DNA from: Streptacidiphilus albus JL83
Lineage (GTDB): Bacteria; Actinomycetota; Actinomycetes; Streptomycetales; Streptomycetaceae
Length of the DNA stretch: 64,000 bases
Direction of reading: 5' to 3'
Assembly: GCF_000744705.1 (NCBI RefSeq)
Contig: NZ_JQML01000001.1
Coordinates: forward strand, 806,001-870,000
The position numbers were made by a program, and so were the translations under genes. Shown piece by piece: positions 28,534 through 37,038 of this stretch. The notes below the pieces were generated by a model. That model was not told the DNA's origin, did not search any database, and worked only from the letters and a program-made list of their open reading frames with translations. Numbering within the stretch: position 1 is the stretch's first letter; every line of letters begins with the position of its first letter.

Positions 28534-28539
28534 TCAGCC

Positions 28540-29838
28540 TCAGGTGACGGTCGCCCGCTGCTGGTGGCGGGGGGCCCGGTGCTCCTGGGCGGTCGTCAGG
28601 TCGCGGAGCAGGGTCATCGCCAGCCACAGCTCCCGGTGGGTCAGGTACAGGGCGTTGACCCCGAAGCGCAGCAGGTCGGGTGCGCGCATGTCGCCGACGA
28701 CGCCGTGCTCGGCCAGCGCCTGGACGACGGCGTAGGCCTCGGGATGGCGCAGCGCGACCTGGCTGCCGCGCCGGTCCGGCTCGCGCGGGGTGACCAGGCT
28801 GAAGCCGAGCCCGCCCGGCAAGGTGTCGGCGCAGTCGATCAGGAAGCCGGTCAGCGACAGGCTCTTGGCACGGACCCGGTCCAGGTCGACGCCGTCGAAG
28901 GCGGTCAGCGCGGCCTCCAGGGCCAGCAGCGACAGCATCGGCGGCGTGCCGATCCGGGCCCGGCCGATGCCCTCGGCCGGGGTGTAGCCGGCCGTCGGGC
29001 CGAAGGGGTCGGCGTGGCCGTTCCAACCGGTCAACGGGTGGTCGAAGGACTCCTGGTGACGGCCGGCGACATAGAGGAACGCCGGGGCGCCGGGGCCGCC
29101 GGAGAGGAACTTGTAGCCGCAGCCGACGGCGAGGTCGACGCCCCACTCGTCGAGCCGGAGCGGCACGGCGCCCGCCGCATGGCAGAGGTCCCACAGCATC
29201 AGCGCCCCGGCGGCCCGCACCGCCCGGGTGACGGCCGGGACGTCGAAGAGCTCGCCGGTCCGGTAGTCGACCGGGCTGTAGGCCGCCACCGCCACGCCTT
29301 CGCCGTGCGTCCGCAGGAAGTCCGGCAGCTCGGCGGGCGGGACGTACCCGACCCGGAGGCCGAACAGCCGGGCGACCGACTCGGCCAGGTACCGGTCGCT
29401 GGGGAACTGCCCGGGGTCGGTCAGCAGCAGCGGCCGTCCCGGCCGCATCCTGGCGGCGGCGCAGAGGGCGTTGAACAGCTGGACGCTGGTGGAGTCCCCG
29501 GCGACGGTCTGCCCCGGGGCGGCGCCGAGGAGTCGGCCGATCCGGTCGCCCACCCGCAGCGGCGCCGCCCACCACGCCTCCTCGTTCCAGGAGCGGACCA
29601 GCCCGCTGCCCCACTGCCGCTGCACCACGTCCGCCATCGCGGGCGGCACGGCGGCCGGCAGCGCGCCGAGCGAGTTGCCGTCCAGGTAGACCAGCCCGTC
29701 CGGCAGCAGGAACCGCCGCCGCAGGTCAGCCAGCGGGTCGGCGGCGTCGAGCTCCTCCGCCCGCCGTTCGAGGGCTTCCAGGGTTCCGGAGGCCTCGGGG
29801 GTGCGGGCGGCCGAGGGGCCGGGGACAGGAGTGCGCAC
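28540..29838 (-). CDS. antP: Kynureninase AntP
   Basis: The 432-residue PLP enzyme hydrolyses kynurenine to anthranilate and alanine. Family marks are LDGNSLGALP near the N-terminus, the cofactor loop SVQLFNAL, WDLCHAAG, and the Schiff-base Lys in GCGYKFLSGGPG. The GTG start (29836-29838) follows TAGGAG, which overlaps the stop of antO, so it is co-translated as the last gene of the long minus-strand operon antHIJKLMNOP. Its presence together with antQ marks the long form of the antimycin cluster. It raises anthranilate supply for the 3-formamidosalicylate starter. Confidence 0.95.
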   Translation of the reverse strand: MRTPVPGPSAARTPEASGTLEALERRAEELDAADPLADLRRRFLLPDGLVYLDGNSLGALPAAVPPAMADVVQRQWGSGLVRSWNEEAWWAAPLRVGDRIGRLLGAAPGQTVAGDSTSVQLFNALCAAARMRPGRPLLLTDPGQFPSDRYLAESVARLFGLRVGYVPPAELPDFLRTHGEGVAVAAYSPVDYRTGELFDVPAVTRAVRAAGALMLWDLCHAAGAVPLRLDEWGVDLAVGCGYKFLSGGPGAPAFLYVAGRHQESFDHPLTGWNGHADPFGPTAGYTPAEGIGRARIGTPPMLSLLALEAALTAFDGVDLDRVRAKSLSLTGFLIDCADTLPGGLGFSLVTPREPDRRGSQVALRHPEAYAVVQALAEHGVVGDMRAPDLLRFGVNALYLTHRELWLAMTLLRDLTTAQEHRAPRHQQRATVT

Positions 29839-29847
29839 GTCGGGCTC

Positions 29848-30702
29848 CTACCGGGAGGGTGGCGCGGCCAGCCGGGCCAGGGTGGCGACGATCTCCCGGG
29901 AGGCCGGGGAACCGGGCTCGATCAGGGTGTAGTGGCCGGTGCCGGGCAGGACCAGCAGCTCGGCGTCCCGGTGGGCCGCCGCGTAGTCGGAGAACTGGGC
30001 GAGCGGCACCTCCTCGTCCTCGGCGCCGTGCAGCAGCACCGTGCGGACCCCCGTGCTGCCGTGCTCGCGCAGCAGGGTGAGCGGGTCGACCAGCGGCAAC
30101 CGGGACGCCACCTGGTCGGCCCCGCCCAGCAGTTGGAGGGCCGCGCCGTTGCTGAGGTCGGCCCGGACAGTGGCGGCGAGGTCGGTCACCGGCGCGAGCG
30201 CCAGCACGGCGGTCGGCAGGCTGCGGGTGTGCCAGGGCGAGTCCTCGGGCAGCAGCGCGCGGGCGGCGGCCCAGAGCGCGAGGTGGCCGCCGGAACAGTG
30301 GCCGGCCAGGGTGTAGGGCCGCCCGGCCGGGATGGTGTCGACGGCCAGGGCGATGTCGTCGAAGGTCTCGGGGTAGCCGCCGGCGCCGCCCGAGCGGCGG
30401 AAGCCGGGCAGCACCACGGTGAAGCCCTGCTGTGCCAGATGGGCGGCGTAGGGCGTCAGATGCATCCGGTCGTAGCGCCAGTACCCGCCGTGCAGCAGCA
30501 CCACCATCGGGGCCTCGGCGCCGTCGCCGTCGACGGCCGGCCAGAGGTCGTAGACCTGCTGGGGGTGCGGGCCGTAGCGGTGGTGCCGGGGTGCCAGCAC
30601 CGGCTTCAGGCTGAGGACGCGGCGCTCCTCCTCCAGTGCCCCGGGCGAGGGCGACCTGCGGGTCTCGGAACTGCGGGTCTCGGAACTGCGGGTGTCAGGC
30701 AT
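29848..30702 (-). CDS. antO: AntO, alpha/beta-hydrolase-fold N-formylation enzyme
   Basis: The 284 residues of alpha/beta hydrolase include the oxyanion HGGYWRYD, nucleophile elbow GHCSGGHLA, acid GAEDEEVP and His GTGHYTLIE. It resembles arylformamidases (KynB-like). In antimycin biosynthesis AntO is known as the enzyme that installs the N-formyl group on the 3-aminosalicylate unit. ATG 30702 overlaps the end of antN by 8 bases. The region just after the start contains a 15-bp repeat that encodes TRSSETRSSETR, probably a variable, dispensable tail. Confidence 0.9.
   Translation of the reverse strand: MPDTRSSETRSSETRRSPSPGALEEERRVLSLKPVLAPRHHRYGPHPQQVYDLWPAVDGDGAEAPMVVLLHGGYWRYDRMHLTPYAAHLAQQGFTVVLPGFRRSGGAGGYPETFDDIALAVDTIPAGRPYTLAGHCSGGHLALWAAARALLPEDSPWHTRSLPTAVLALAPVTDLAATVRADLSNGAALQLLGGADQVASRLPLVDPLTLLREHGSTGVRTVLLHGAEDEEVPLAQFSDYAAAHRDAELLVLPGTGHYTLIEPGSPASREIVATLARLAAPPSR
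30656..30700 (-). repeat. 15-bp tandem repeat x3 at antN/antO junction
   Basis: CTGCGGGTCTCGGAA occurs twice exactly, then a third decayed copy. The array spans the antO start and encodes the repeated SSETR in AntO. Confidence 0.85.
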
Positions 30703-31552
30703 GGCTGCGGGCCGTCCAGAGTTCGGGGAACACCGGGCGCACCGACCGCTTCTCCAGCCAGGCGAGGCCGGCCGTGCCGCCGCTGCCGGACCTGGCGCCC
30801 ATGGCACGGCGGGTGGCCAGCACATGGTCGCCGCGCCAGCGCAGCACCAGCTCGGCCACCTCGGTGAGCAGCTCGGCCAGTCGCACCAGCGGATCGTGCT
30901 GCGGCCCGGCGTAGACCAGCCGCCAGGCCTCCTCGACCCCCGGGTCGGGCCGGTAGCCGAGGGTCAGGTCGCGCCGGAGCACCTGCTCCGGCACCGGCAG
31001 CCCTCGGCGCTGCAGGTAGCCGAGCACCTCGTCGTAGAGCGACGGGCTGCTCAGCGCCTGCTCCAGTTCGGCGTGGACGGCCGGGTCCCCCCGGTGCGCG
31101 TTGACCATGCTCCGGCTCTTGTCGCCGAGCAGGAACTCCAGGTGCCGGTAGGAGGTGGACTGGAAGCCGGACGCGTTGCCGAACGCGGCACGGAAGCCGT
31201 TGAACTGAGCCGGCGTCAGCGCGGCGATCGGGGCCCAGCAGCCGTTCAGCGCACGGTGGCTGCGGCAGCTCCGCGCCAGGGCGTCCAGCGCCGCGTCGAA
31301 GTCGTCCTTGGCGAAGGCGTCCCTGGCGGTCCGCCACTCATGGACGATCAGGTGGAACCAGAGCTCCATCACCTGGGTGGTGACCAGGAAGGCCGGCTCG
31401 TTCGGGTCGTTGGTCAGCGGCCGTTGGAGCGAGCCGAGGAGGGAGGCGTGGACGTAGTCCTCGTACGGCGTCGGCCCGTCGAACTGGAGGAAGGGGCACC
31501 CCTCGGAGCCGGCGTCGAGGTCGGGCTCGTCCTGGGGCTGAAGGTCGGGCAT
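30695..31552 (-). CDS. antN: Tryptophan 2,3-dioxygenase AntN
   Basis: The 285-residue heme enzyme opens the indole ring of tryptophan to N-formylkynurenine, the first step toward anthranilate. Family features are FDGPTPYEDYVHAS near the N-terminus, TTQVMELWFHLIVHEW, SGFQSTSYRHLEFLLG, and the proximal heme His in LRWRGDHVLATRRAMG, ending with the GSGGTAGLAWLEK substrate loop. The order matches the antimycin operon. Confidence 0.95.
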   Translation of the reverse strand: MPDLQPQDEPDLDAGSEGCPFLQFDGPTPYEDYVHASLLGSLQRPLTNDPNEPAFLVTTQVMELWFHLIVHEWRTARDAFAKDDFDAALDALARSCRSHRALNGCWAPIAALTPAQFNGFRAAFGNASGFQSTSYRHLEFLLGDKSRSMVNAHRGDPAVHAELEQALSSPSLYDEVLGYLQRRGLPVPEQVLRRDLTLGYRPDPGVEEAWRLVYAGPQHDPLVRLAELLTEVAELVLRWRGDHVLATRRAMGARSGSGGTAGLAWLEKRSVRPVFPELWTARSHA

Positions 31553-31636
31553 GGCACTCCGTAGGTTCGGACGGGTCCGGCCCGGTCGGGCCGGGGACGG
31601 CTGACGGTGCGGTGGCCGGAGCCGGGCGCGCGCCGG

Positions 31637-32419
31637 TCAGTCCGGCAGCCCGAGGTGGGCGCCGCCGGTGGCGTCCAGGCACTGGCCGGTGATCCAGCGG
31701 GCGCCGTCCCCGGCGACGAAGGCCACCACGTCGGCGATGTCGGCGGGACGGCCGACCCGGTTGAAGGCCGAGGCCGCCGCAGCGGCGGCCAGCACCCGGG
31801 GGTCGTTCAGGGTCGGGTTGATCTCGGTGAAGGTGAAACCGGGCGCGACCGCGTTCACGGTGATCCCGCGCGGGCCGAGCTGCTGCGCCAGGGTGAGGGT
31901 GAGGGTGTCGAGGGCGCCCTTGGTCATCGCGTAGGCGCCGATGTGCGGGACCGCGATCCGGGTGACCCCGGAGGAGATGTTGATGATCCGGCCCCCGTCC
32001 CGAAGCCGGTCCAGGCCGTACTTGATCAGGAAGAACGGCGCCTTGACGTTGACCGCGAAGAGGTGGTCGTACTCCTCCTCGGTCACGTCGGCGATCCGCT
32101 TCGGCAGGGTGATCCCGGCGTTGTTGACCAGGATGTCGACGCCGGGCCGACCGCCCGCGTCCACCAGGCCCTTGTCGAAGGCCGACCAGAGCGCCTCCGC
32201 GTCCCCGGGCACGCCGAGTCGGGCCTGGACCGCGAAGGCCCGTCCGCCGTCGGCGGTGATCCCGGCGACGGTCTCCTCGGCGGCGGCCCGGTCGTGGCCG
32301 TAGTGGACGGCGACCAGGGCGCCCAGGCCGGCCAGCCGTTGGGCGACGGCCCGGCCGATGCCCCGGCTGCCGCCGGTCACCAGGGCGGTGCGGTCCTGGA
32401 GTTCTGCGGTGCTGGTCAT
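31637..32419 (-). CDS. antM: AntM, C8-ketoreductase (SDR)
   Basis: The 260 residues show the NADP-type glycine motif TGGSRGIG, the NNAG motif in ILVNNAGITLPKR, catalytic Ser in INISSG and Tyr-x3-Lys in YAMTK. In the antimycin pathway AntM reduces the C8 carbonyl of the cyclised dilactone, before AntB acylates the resulting hydroxyl. It sits between antL and antN with gaps of about 80 bases, all codirectional. Confidence 0.92.
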   Translation of the reverse strand: MTSTAELQDRTALVTGGSRGIGRAVAQRLAGLGALVAVHYGHDRAAAEETVAGITADGGRAFAVQARLGVPGDAEALWSAFDKGLVDAGGRPGVDILVNNAGITLPKRIADVTEEEYDHLFAVNVKAPFFLIKYGLDRLRDGGRIINISSGVTRIAVPHIGAYAMTKGALDTLTLTLAQQLGPRGITVNAVAPGFTFTEINPTLNDPRVLAAAAAASAFNRVGRPADIADVVAFVAGDGARWITGQCLDATGGAHLGLPD

Positions 32420-32497
32420 GGGTTGCTGGCTCCTGCGGTCGGGGGGAGGGACGGGGGCGGAGAGGGACGGGGAGAGGGAGGCGGTCGGGGCGGGCGG

Positions 32498-33640
32498 TCA
32501 GGCGTCGAAGTCCAGGTCGATCCGGTCGGACGCCGGTCCGGCGCGACAGGCCAGGGTGTAGCCGGCGGCCAACTCGGCCGCGTCCAGGGCGTACTGACGG
32601 TCCATGGTGACCGCGCCGAGGAGCACCCTGGCCCGGCAGCTGCCGCAGAGTCCGTCGCGACAGGAGTAGGGGGTCTCCGGCCGGACGCGCAGCAGCGCGT
32701 CCAGCACCACCCGGTCCTCCGGGCGCAGCTCCACGGTGCTGGTACGACCGTCGAGACGCGCGGAGACCAGGACCCCGCCGGTCCGCCCGGCGGGGGGCGG
32801 CTGCCGGGCCGGGCCCGGGGCGGCGGAGGCGGAGGCGGAGGCGCCGGTGGTGGAGAACAGCTCGAAGCGGACCCGGGCCGGGTCGGCGCCCCAGCGTTCC
32901 AGTGAGTCCCGGGCGAGTTCCACCAGTCCCAACGGCCCGCACAGGTAGTACTGGGCGCGGTCCCCGGGCTCGACGCCGAGCAGCGCCAGCAGGGCGGGCA
33001 GCCGGGCGCCGTCGATCCGGCCGCTCAGCAGGTCGCTCTCCCTGGCCTCCCGGGACAGCACGTGCAGCACCGAGAACCGGCCGACATGGGCGTCCTTGAG
33101 GTCTGAGAGCTCGTCGGCCAGCAGCACCGAGCGTGCGCTGCGGTTGGCGCAGACGAGCGAGACCCGGCAGCCCGGGTCCGCGCGCAGGGCGGCGGCGGCG
33201 ATGCTGAGCAGCGGGGTGACACCGCTGCCCCCGCCGATCAGCACATGGTGCGCGCCCGCCTCCTCGACCAGGGTGAAGTGGCCGGTGGGCGGCGAGACTT
33301 CGAGCAGGTCGCCGACGGCCAGCGCGGTCGTGGCGTACTCGGCGAAGCCCCCGGGGCCCAGGTACTTGACCACCAGCCGCAGGCCCCGGCGCTCCCCCGG
33401 CGGCAGGCAGACGGAGTAGCTGCGCCGCAGTTCGCGCCCGGCCTGGTGCGAGCGGACGAGAACGTGCTGCCCGGGACGGTGGGCGAAGGTCTCGGCCAGC
33501 CGGTCCGGGAGGTCCAGGGTGATCGCCGTGGCCCGGTCGCCGACCGGCTCGGTGCGGCTGACCCGCAGCGGGTACCAGCCGGTCCGGCGCGGCCGTCCCT
33601 CGGCGGGGACGGCGGCAGGAGTGGCAGCGGTCGTGGTCAT
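32498..33640 (-). CDS. antL: AntL, PaaE-like ferredoxin reductase of the anthraniloyl oxygenase
   Basis: The 380 residues combine an FAD-binding barrel (RRSYSVCLPP), an NAD-binding domain (LIGGGSGVTPLLSIA and the closing YLCGPLGL) and a C-terminal plant-type 2Fe-2S domain with Cys in YSCRDGLCGSCR and the fourth in TLACRAG. It passes electrons from NAD(P)H to the di-iron oxygenase formed by AntH and AntJ. The insert ASASASAAPGPARQPPP is a linker before the ferredoxin domain. It is the fifth subunit in the antHIJKL order, which mirrors paaABCDE. Confidence 0.94.
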   Translation of the reverse strand: MTTTAATPAAVPAEGRPRRTGWYPLRVSRTEPVGDRATAITLDLPDRLAETFAHRPGQHVLVRSHQAGRELRRSYSVCLPPGERRGLRLVVKYLGPGGFAEYATTALAVGDLLEVSPPTGHFTLVEEAGAHHVLIGGGSGVTPLLSIAAAALRADPGCRVSLVCANRSARSVLLADELSDLKDAHVGRFSVLHVLSREARESDLLSGRIDGARLPALLALLGVEPGDRAQYYLCGPLGLVELARDSLERWGADPARVRFELFSTTGASASASAAPGPARQPPPAGRTGGVLVSARLDGRTSTVELRPEDRVVLDALLRVRPETPYSCRDGLCGSCRARVLLGAVTMDRQYALDAAELAAGYTLACRAGPASDRIDLDFDA

Positions 33641-33649
33641 GAGTATCCG

Positions 33650-34165
33650 TCACACCGCCTTCAACTGGGCGAAGGTCTCCCGGCAGGCGGTGCAGACCAG
33701 GACGGACTGGCAGCGGGTCGCCCCGAACGGACTCTGCGGCCTGGTGGCCGAGGAGCCGCAGTGCGGGCAGGGCACACCGGTGCCCAGCCGCAGGGTCGGC
33801 GGCGCGTCGGCCGGACCGGGGGGCGCGATGCCGTGCTCGACGAGTCGGCTGCGGCCCTCCTCACTGATCCAGTCGCTGCTCCAGGCCGGCCGGAGCACCT
33901 GCCGCACCCGTCCGCCGGGGTGGCCGGACACCTCCAGCACCGCCAGGATCTCGGACTCGATCACCGTCAGCGCGGGGCAGCCGAGGCGGGTGGGCGTGAT
34001 CAGCACCTCCAACCGGCCGTCGGCGGCGCGCTCCACGGCTCGCACGATGCCCAGGTCGTCCAGGGTGAGCACGGGCAGTTCGGGGTCGGGCAGAGCACCG
34101 ACCCGCGCCCGGACCTGCGACAGCGGCAGTGCTAGCGACAGTGGCAGTGGCGTGGGCTCGGTCAC
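33650..34165 (-). CDS. antK: AntK, PaaD-like assembly protein
   Basis: The 171 residues have the DUF59/MIP18-type core (LPVLTLDDLGIVRAVE, TPTRLGCPALTVIE) and a C-terminal zinc ribbon with Cys in CPHCGS and CTAC. PaaD-type proteins help mature the oxygenase. The GTG start (34163-34165) overlaps the antJ stop as GTGA, a coupled start, and the longer in-frame reading upstream lies inside antJ and is not used. Confidence 0.93.
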   Translation of the reverse strand: MTEPTPLPLSLALPLSQVRARVGALPDPELPVLTLDDLGIVRAVERAADGRLEVLITPTRLGCPALTVIESEILAVLEVSGHPGGRVRQVLRPAWSSDWISEEGRSRLVEHGIAPPGPADAPPTLRLGTGVPCPHCGSSATRPQSPFGATRCQSVLVCTACRETFAQLKAV

Positions 34166-34968
34166 CAGTTGCCCCCGGGATACTGCAGCCGTACCGATCG
34201 GAACTCGGCCAGCAGCGGCTCCAGCGCCTCGGTGTGCCGTCCCGAACGGCCGCCGGTGGCGGGCCGGTCGGGGCCGGGCGGGGTCAGCCGGGCCCGGTCC
34301 AGCACCTCGGCCACCCCCAGCGCCCAGTCCGAGCGCAGCCGTTCGGGCGCGACCGCCGAACCCGCCGCGTCCAGCCGCCGGACCCGGTCGTCGGTCTCGA
34401 ACAGTTCCGCCGCGTAGGGCCAGACCAGGTCGAGCCCGGCCTGCATCCGGCGGCGGCTCTCGGCGGTGCCCCGGCCCAGCCGCACCGTCCACTGGTCGGC
34501 GTGCATCCGGTGGTACTCGGACTCCAGGGCCGCGTGCGCGCCGAGTCCGGCCAGCACCTCGTCGGAGGTCTCCGCCAGGGCACGGTGGAGCAGGGTGCTG
34601 TAGTGCGCCCAGAGCAGCTGCCGGGCGACGGTCTGCCCGAAGTCCCCGTTCGGCAGCTCCACCAGCAGGCAGTTGCGGAAGGCACGGACGCTCCGCCCGT
34701 AGGCGAGGTCGTCCTCGCTGCGCCCGGTGCCGTCCAACTGCCCGCTCCGGGTGAGCAGGGTGCGGGCGTGGCCGAGCAGGTCGAGGGCGATGTTGGCGAG
34801 CGCGAGGTCCTCCTCGATGGTGGGCGCCCGGGTCACCCAGCCGCAGAGCCGCTGGCTGAGGACGAGGGCGTCGTCGCCGAGCGCCAGCGCGTACCCGGCC
34901 AGGTCCGGGTCGCGGGTCGGTGCCACGGTCGCGGTCGGGTTCGCGGTCGGGTTGCGGTCAGCCGTCAT
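34162..34968 (-). CDS. antJ: AntJ, PaaC-like structural subunit
   Basis: The 268-residue ferritin-like helical protein pairs with the catalytic AntH. Recognisable PaaC stretches are LALGDDALVLSQRLCGWV, EEDLALANIALDLLGHA and ALESEYHRMHADQW. The start is ATG 34968, overlapping antI by 11 bases. Sequence upstream of this start belongs to antI read in another frame. Confidence 0.94.
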   Translation of the reverse strand: MTADRNPTANPTATVAPTRDPDLAGYALALGDDALVLSQRLCGWVTRAPTIEEDLALANIALDLLGHARTLLTRSGQLDGTGRSEDDLAYGRSVRAFRNCLLVELPNGDFGQTVARQLLWAHYSTLLHRALAETSDEVLAGLGAHAALESEYHRMHADQWTVRLGRGTAESRRRMQAGLDLVWPYAAELFETDDRVRRLDAAGSAVAPERLRSDWALGVAEVLDRARLTPPGPDRPATGGRSGRHTEALEPLLAEFRSVRLQYPGGNW

Positions 34969-35323
34969 GGCTGCCCTCCCCCGGGGCCGGGACATCGCCG
35001 CCGCCGTCCGCGTCCGCGTGCCCTTCCGCGCGCCCGTCGGCGTTGAGTGCCACATAGTGCTCCGGGTAGCGGTAGGGCTTGCCGGCCGCGTTGCTGAAGA
35101 AGGGGTCCTTCTCGCTCGGCGAGGTGGCGTGGACGGCGTCGCTGCGCACCACCCAGAGCGAGGCCGGGTCGCCGCGCCGGGTGTACAGGTCACGGGCGTT
35201 GGCCAGCGCCATCGCGGCGTCCGCGCCGTGCACGGAGCCCACGTGCTGATGGGCCAGGCCCCGGCGCGGCCGGACGAAGACCTCCCAGGGGGTCGGCCGC
35301 CGGACCGGCGGTGAGCTGCTCAT
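34958..35323 (-). CDS. antI: AntI, PaaB-like small subunit
   Basis: The 121 residues have the PaaB pattern [34 protein letters not shown] and [15 protein letters not shown]. PaaB bridges the oxygenase subunits. The C-terminal 25 residues are Gly/Asp-rich and variable. ATG 35323 overlaps the antH stop (ATGA). Confidence 0.94.
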   Translation of the reverse strand: MSSSPPVRRPTPWEVFVRPRRGLAHQHVGSVHGADAAMALANARDLYTRRGDPASLWVVRSDAVHATSPSEKDPFFSNAAGKPYRYPEHYVALNADGRAEGHADADGGGDVPAPGEGSHDG

Positions 35324-36435
35324 CCGACCCGACTCCCCTCGTCCGCGCCGTCGGCCGGTGCTGCCCCGGCGGCCTGTTCCGCTTCGGCGGCCTCCGCCGC
35401 CGCGTAGGCGTCGACGGCCTCGCGGACCCAGGCGCCGTCTCGGTGCGCGGCCAGCCGGTGCGCCCGCCGTTGCCGTCCGGTCCGGGAGTCGTCGCCGAGC
35501 GCGGCGCGGTACAGCTCCCAGTCGACCGGGCCGAAGTCGTAGTGCCCGCGTTCCGGGTTCCAGGCGATCGCGGGATCGGGCAGGGTGAGGCCCAGCCGCT
35601 CGGCCTGCGGCACGCAGTTGTCGACGAAGCGCTGCCGCAGCTCGTCGTTGGTGTGCCGCTTGACGCCCCACAGCATGGCGCGCCGCGACATCGCGGCGCC
35701 CATGGCCGCGCCCCGCTCGTCGCTGCCCCCGGCGGCGGTGTCCGGTGGGCCGAACATCAGCGCCACCGCCGGGAGCCACCAGCGGTCGACGGCGTCCTGC
35801 GCCATCTCCCGCTGGGCGGGCGTCCCTTGGCAGAGCGCGTGCAGTACGTCGTAGCCCTGGCGGACGTGGAACGCCTCCTCCTGGCAGACCCGGCGCATGG
35901 CGCGGGCGTAGGGACCGTAGGAGGTCCGGCACAGCGGGACCTGGTTGACCACGGCGGCACCGTCCGTCAGCCAGGCGATGGCTCCGGTGTCGGCCCAGGT
36001 GAGCGCGGGGTGGTCGAAGGTCGCGGCATAGTTCTGCTGGCCCCGGTGCAGGGCGTCCAGCAGTTCGTCGCGCTCCACGCCGAGGGTCTCCGCCGCCGCG
36101 TAGAGGTAGAGCCCGTGCCCGGCCTCGTCCTGGACCTTGGCCAGCAGGCTCGCCTTGCGGTGCAGCGAGGGGGCACGGGTGATCCAGGCGCCCTCGGGCT
36201 GCATCCCGATGATCTCGGAGTGGGCGTGCTGGGCTATCTGACGGATCATCATCCTGCGGTAGCCGTCCGGCATCCAGTCGCGCGGCTCGATCTGCTCACC
36301 GGCGGCGAGCACGGCGTCGAAGTACTCCTGCAGCCCCGCATGCCCGTTGGGTCCGGTCGGCCCGACCCCGACGCCGGTCTCGGCACCGGCCCCGGCGCCG
36401 GTCCCGGCCTCGGGCGTGCTCGTCTCAAAGGGCAC
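35320..36435 (-). CDS. antH: AntH, PaaA-like catalytic di-iron oxygenase subunit
   Basis: The 371 residues have the four-helix di-iron carboxylate site: a Glu/His pair in HAHSEIIG, then [13 protein letters not shown], and a later [11 protein letters not shown]. In phenylacetate catabolism the homologue epoxidises the CoA-activated ring. In antimycin biosynthesis AntHIJKL converts the anthraniloyl thioester on AntG to 3-aminosalicylate. The GTG start (36433-36435) is first in the operon. A 38-base stem-loop lies 33 bases upstream, in the leader. The N-terminal Gly/Ala/Thr-rich 30 residues are a variable extension. Confidence 0.95.
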   Translation of the reverse strand: MPFETSTPEAGTGAGAGAETGVGVGPTGPNGHAGLQEYFDAVLAAGEQIEPRDWMPDGYRRMMIRQIAQHAHSEIIGMQPEGAWITRAPSLHRKASLLAKVQDEAGHGLYLYAAAETLGVERDELLDALHRGQQNYAATFDHPALTWADTGAIAWLTDGAAVVNQVPLCRTSYGPYARAMRRVCQEEAFHVRQGYDVLHALCQGTPAQREMAQDAVDRWWLPAVALMFGPPDTAAGGSDERGAAMGAAMSRRAMLWGVKRHTNDELRQRFVDNCVPQAERLGLTLPDPAIAWNPERGHYDFGPVDWELYRAALGDDSRTGRQRRAHRLAAHRDGAWVREAVDAYAAAEAAEAEQAAGAAPADGADEGSRVG

Positions 36436-36467
36436 GGAACGGCCCCCGCTCCGTGCGCGGCGGCCTG

Positions 36468-36505
36468 CCTGCCGGCGGCCGACCGATCGACGGTCGGCCG
36501 GCAGG
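36468..36505 (-). promoter_or_regulatory. Stem-loop in the antH leader
   Basis: CCTGCCGGC-G-GCCGACCG pairs with CGGTCGGCCGGCAGG around an ATCGA loop, with one bulged G. Its distance to the antH start (33 bases) places it in the leader RNA of the antH operon. Confidence 0.5.
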
Positions 36506-36789
36506 GCGCGACGCGGCGGCCCTGCGGATCATTGGCAGCACCTGGGTCCACCCCTCCGTCGGCGACTGCCGGGGTGGCAGCGCCTTCCACAGGAGAAGAG
36601 TCGCGGTCCACCCGCCGCGATCCCCGGTGCTACGTGATGAGCGTCACAGGGGGGAGGCGGAGTGTCCGGCGCCTTTGCCTCCTCTCTCCTCGGTAGTCCG
36701 TCAATTCGGCCGTCAGTGCCGGGGTTCGCGCCCGTTCCGGGGCGGGCTCGCGAGGGGCGCGGCCAGGACGCGCCGAGAAGGGTTGGGCC

Positions 36790-37038
36790 ATGAGCGCGAT
36801 CAGGACGATGCTCGTCGAGCTGACCGGGACACCGGAGTTCGCCGACGGTGTCGGTGACGACGAGGACCTCAGCGCCAGTGGCATGGACTCGGGGGACCTG
36901 GTCCGGCTGGTCCTGCTGATCGAGGAGCGCACCGGCCAGGAGGTCTCCGCCGAGGACCTGGAGGGCCTCACCACCATCGCCGACTACGAGCGCTTCCTGG
37001 CGGCTCGCGGCACCGGCACCGGCACCGAGGCCCGCTGA
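36790..37038 (+). CDS. antG: AntG, discrete acyl carrier protein
   Basis: The 82-residue carrier protein has the phosphopantetheine Ser in SGMDSGDLVRLVLLIEE, followed by the usual recognition helix. It carries anthranilate while the AntHIJKL oxygenase acts and then hands the aryl group to the first condensation domain of AntC. AGAAGGG precedes ATG 36790. Its TGA overlaps the antF start (TGATG). The 353-bp gap to antH holds the divergent, probably AntA-dependent promoters. Confidence 0.94.
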   Translation: MSAIRTMLVELTGTPEFADGVGDDEDLSASGMDSGDLVRLVLLIEERTGQEVSAEDLEGLTTIADYERFLAARGTGTGTEAR

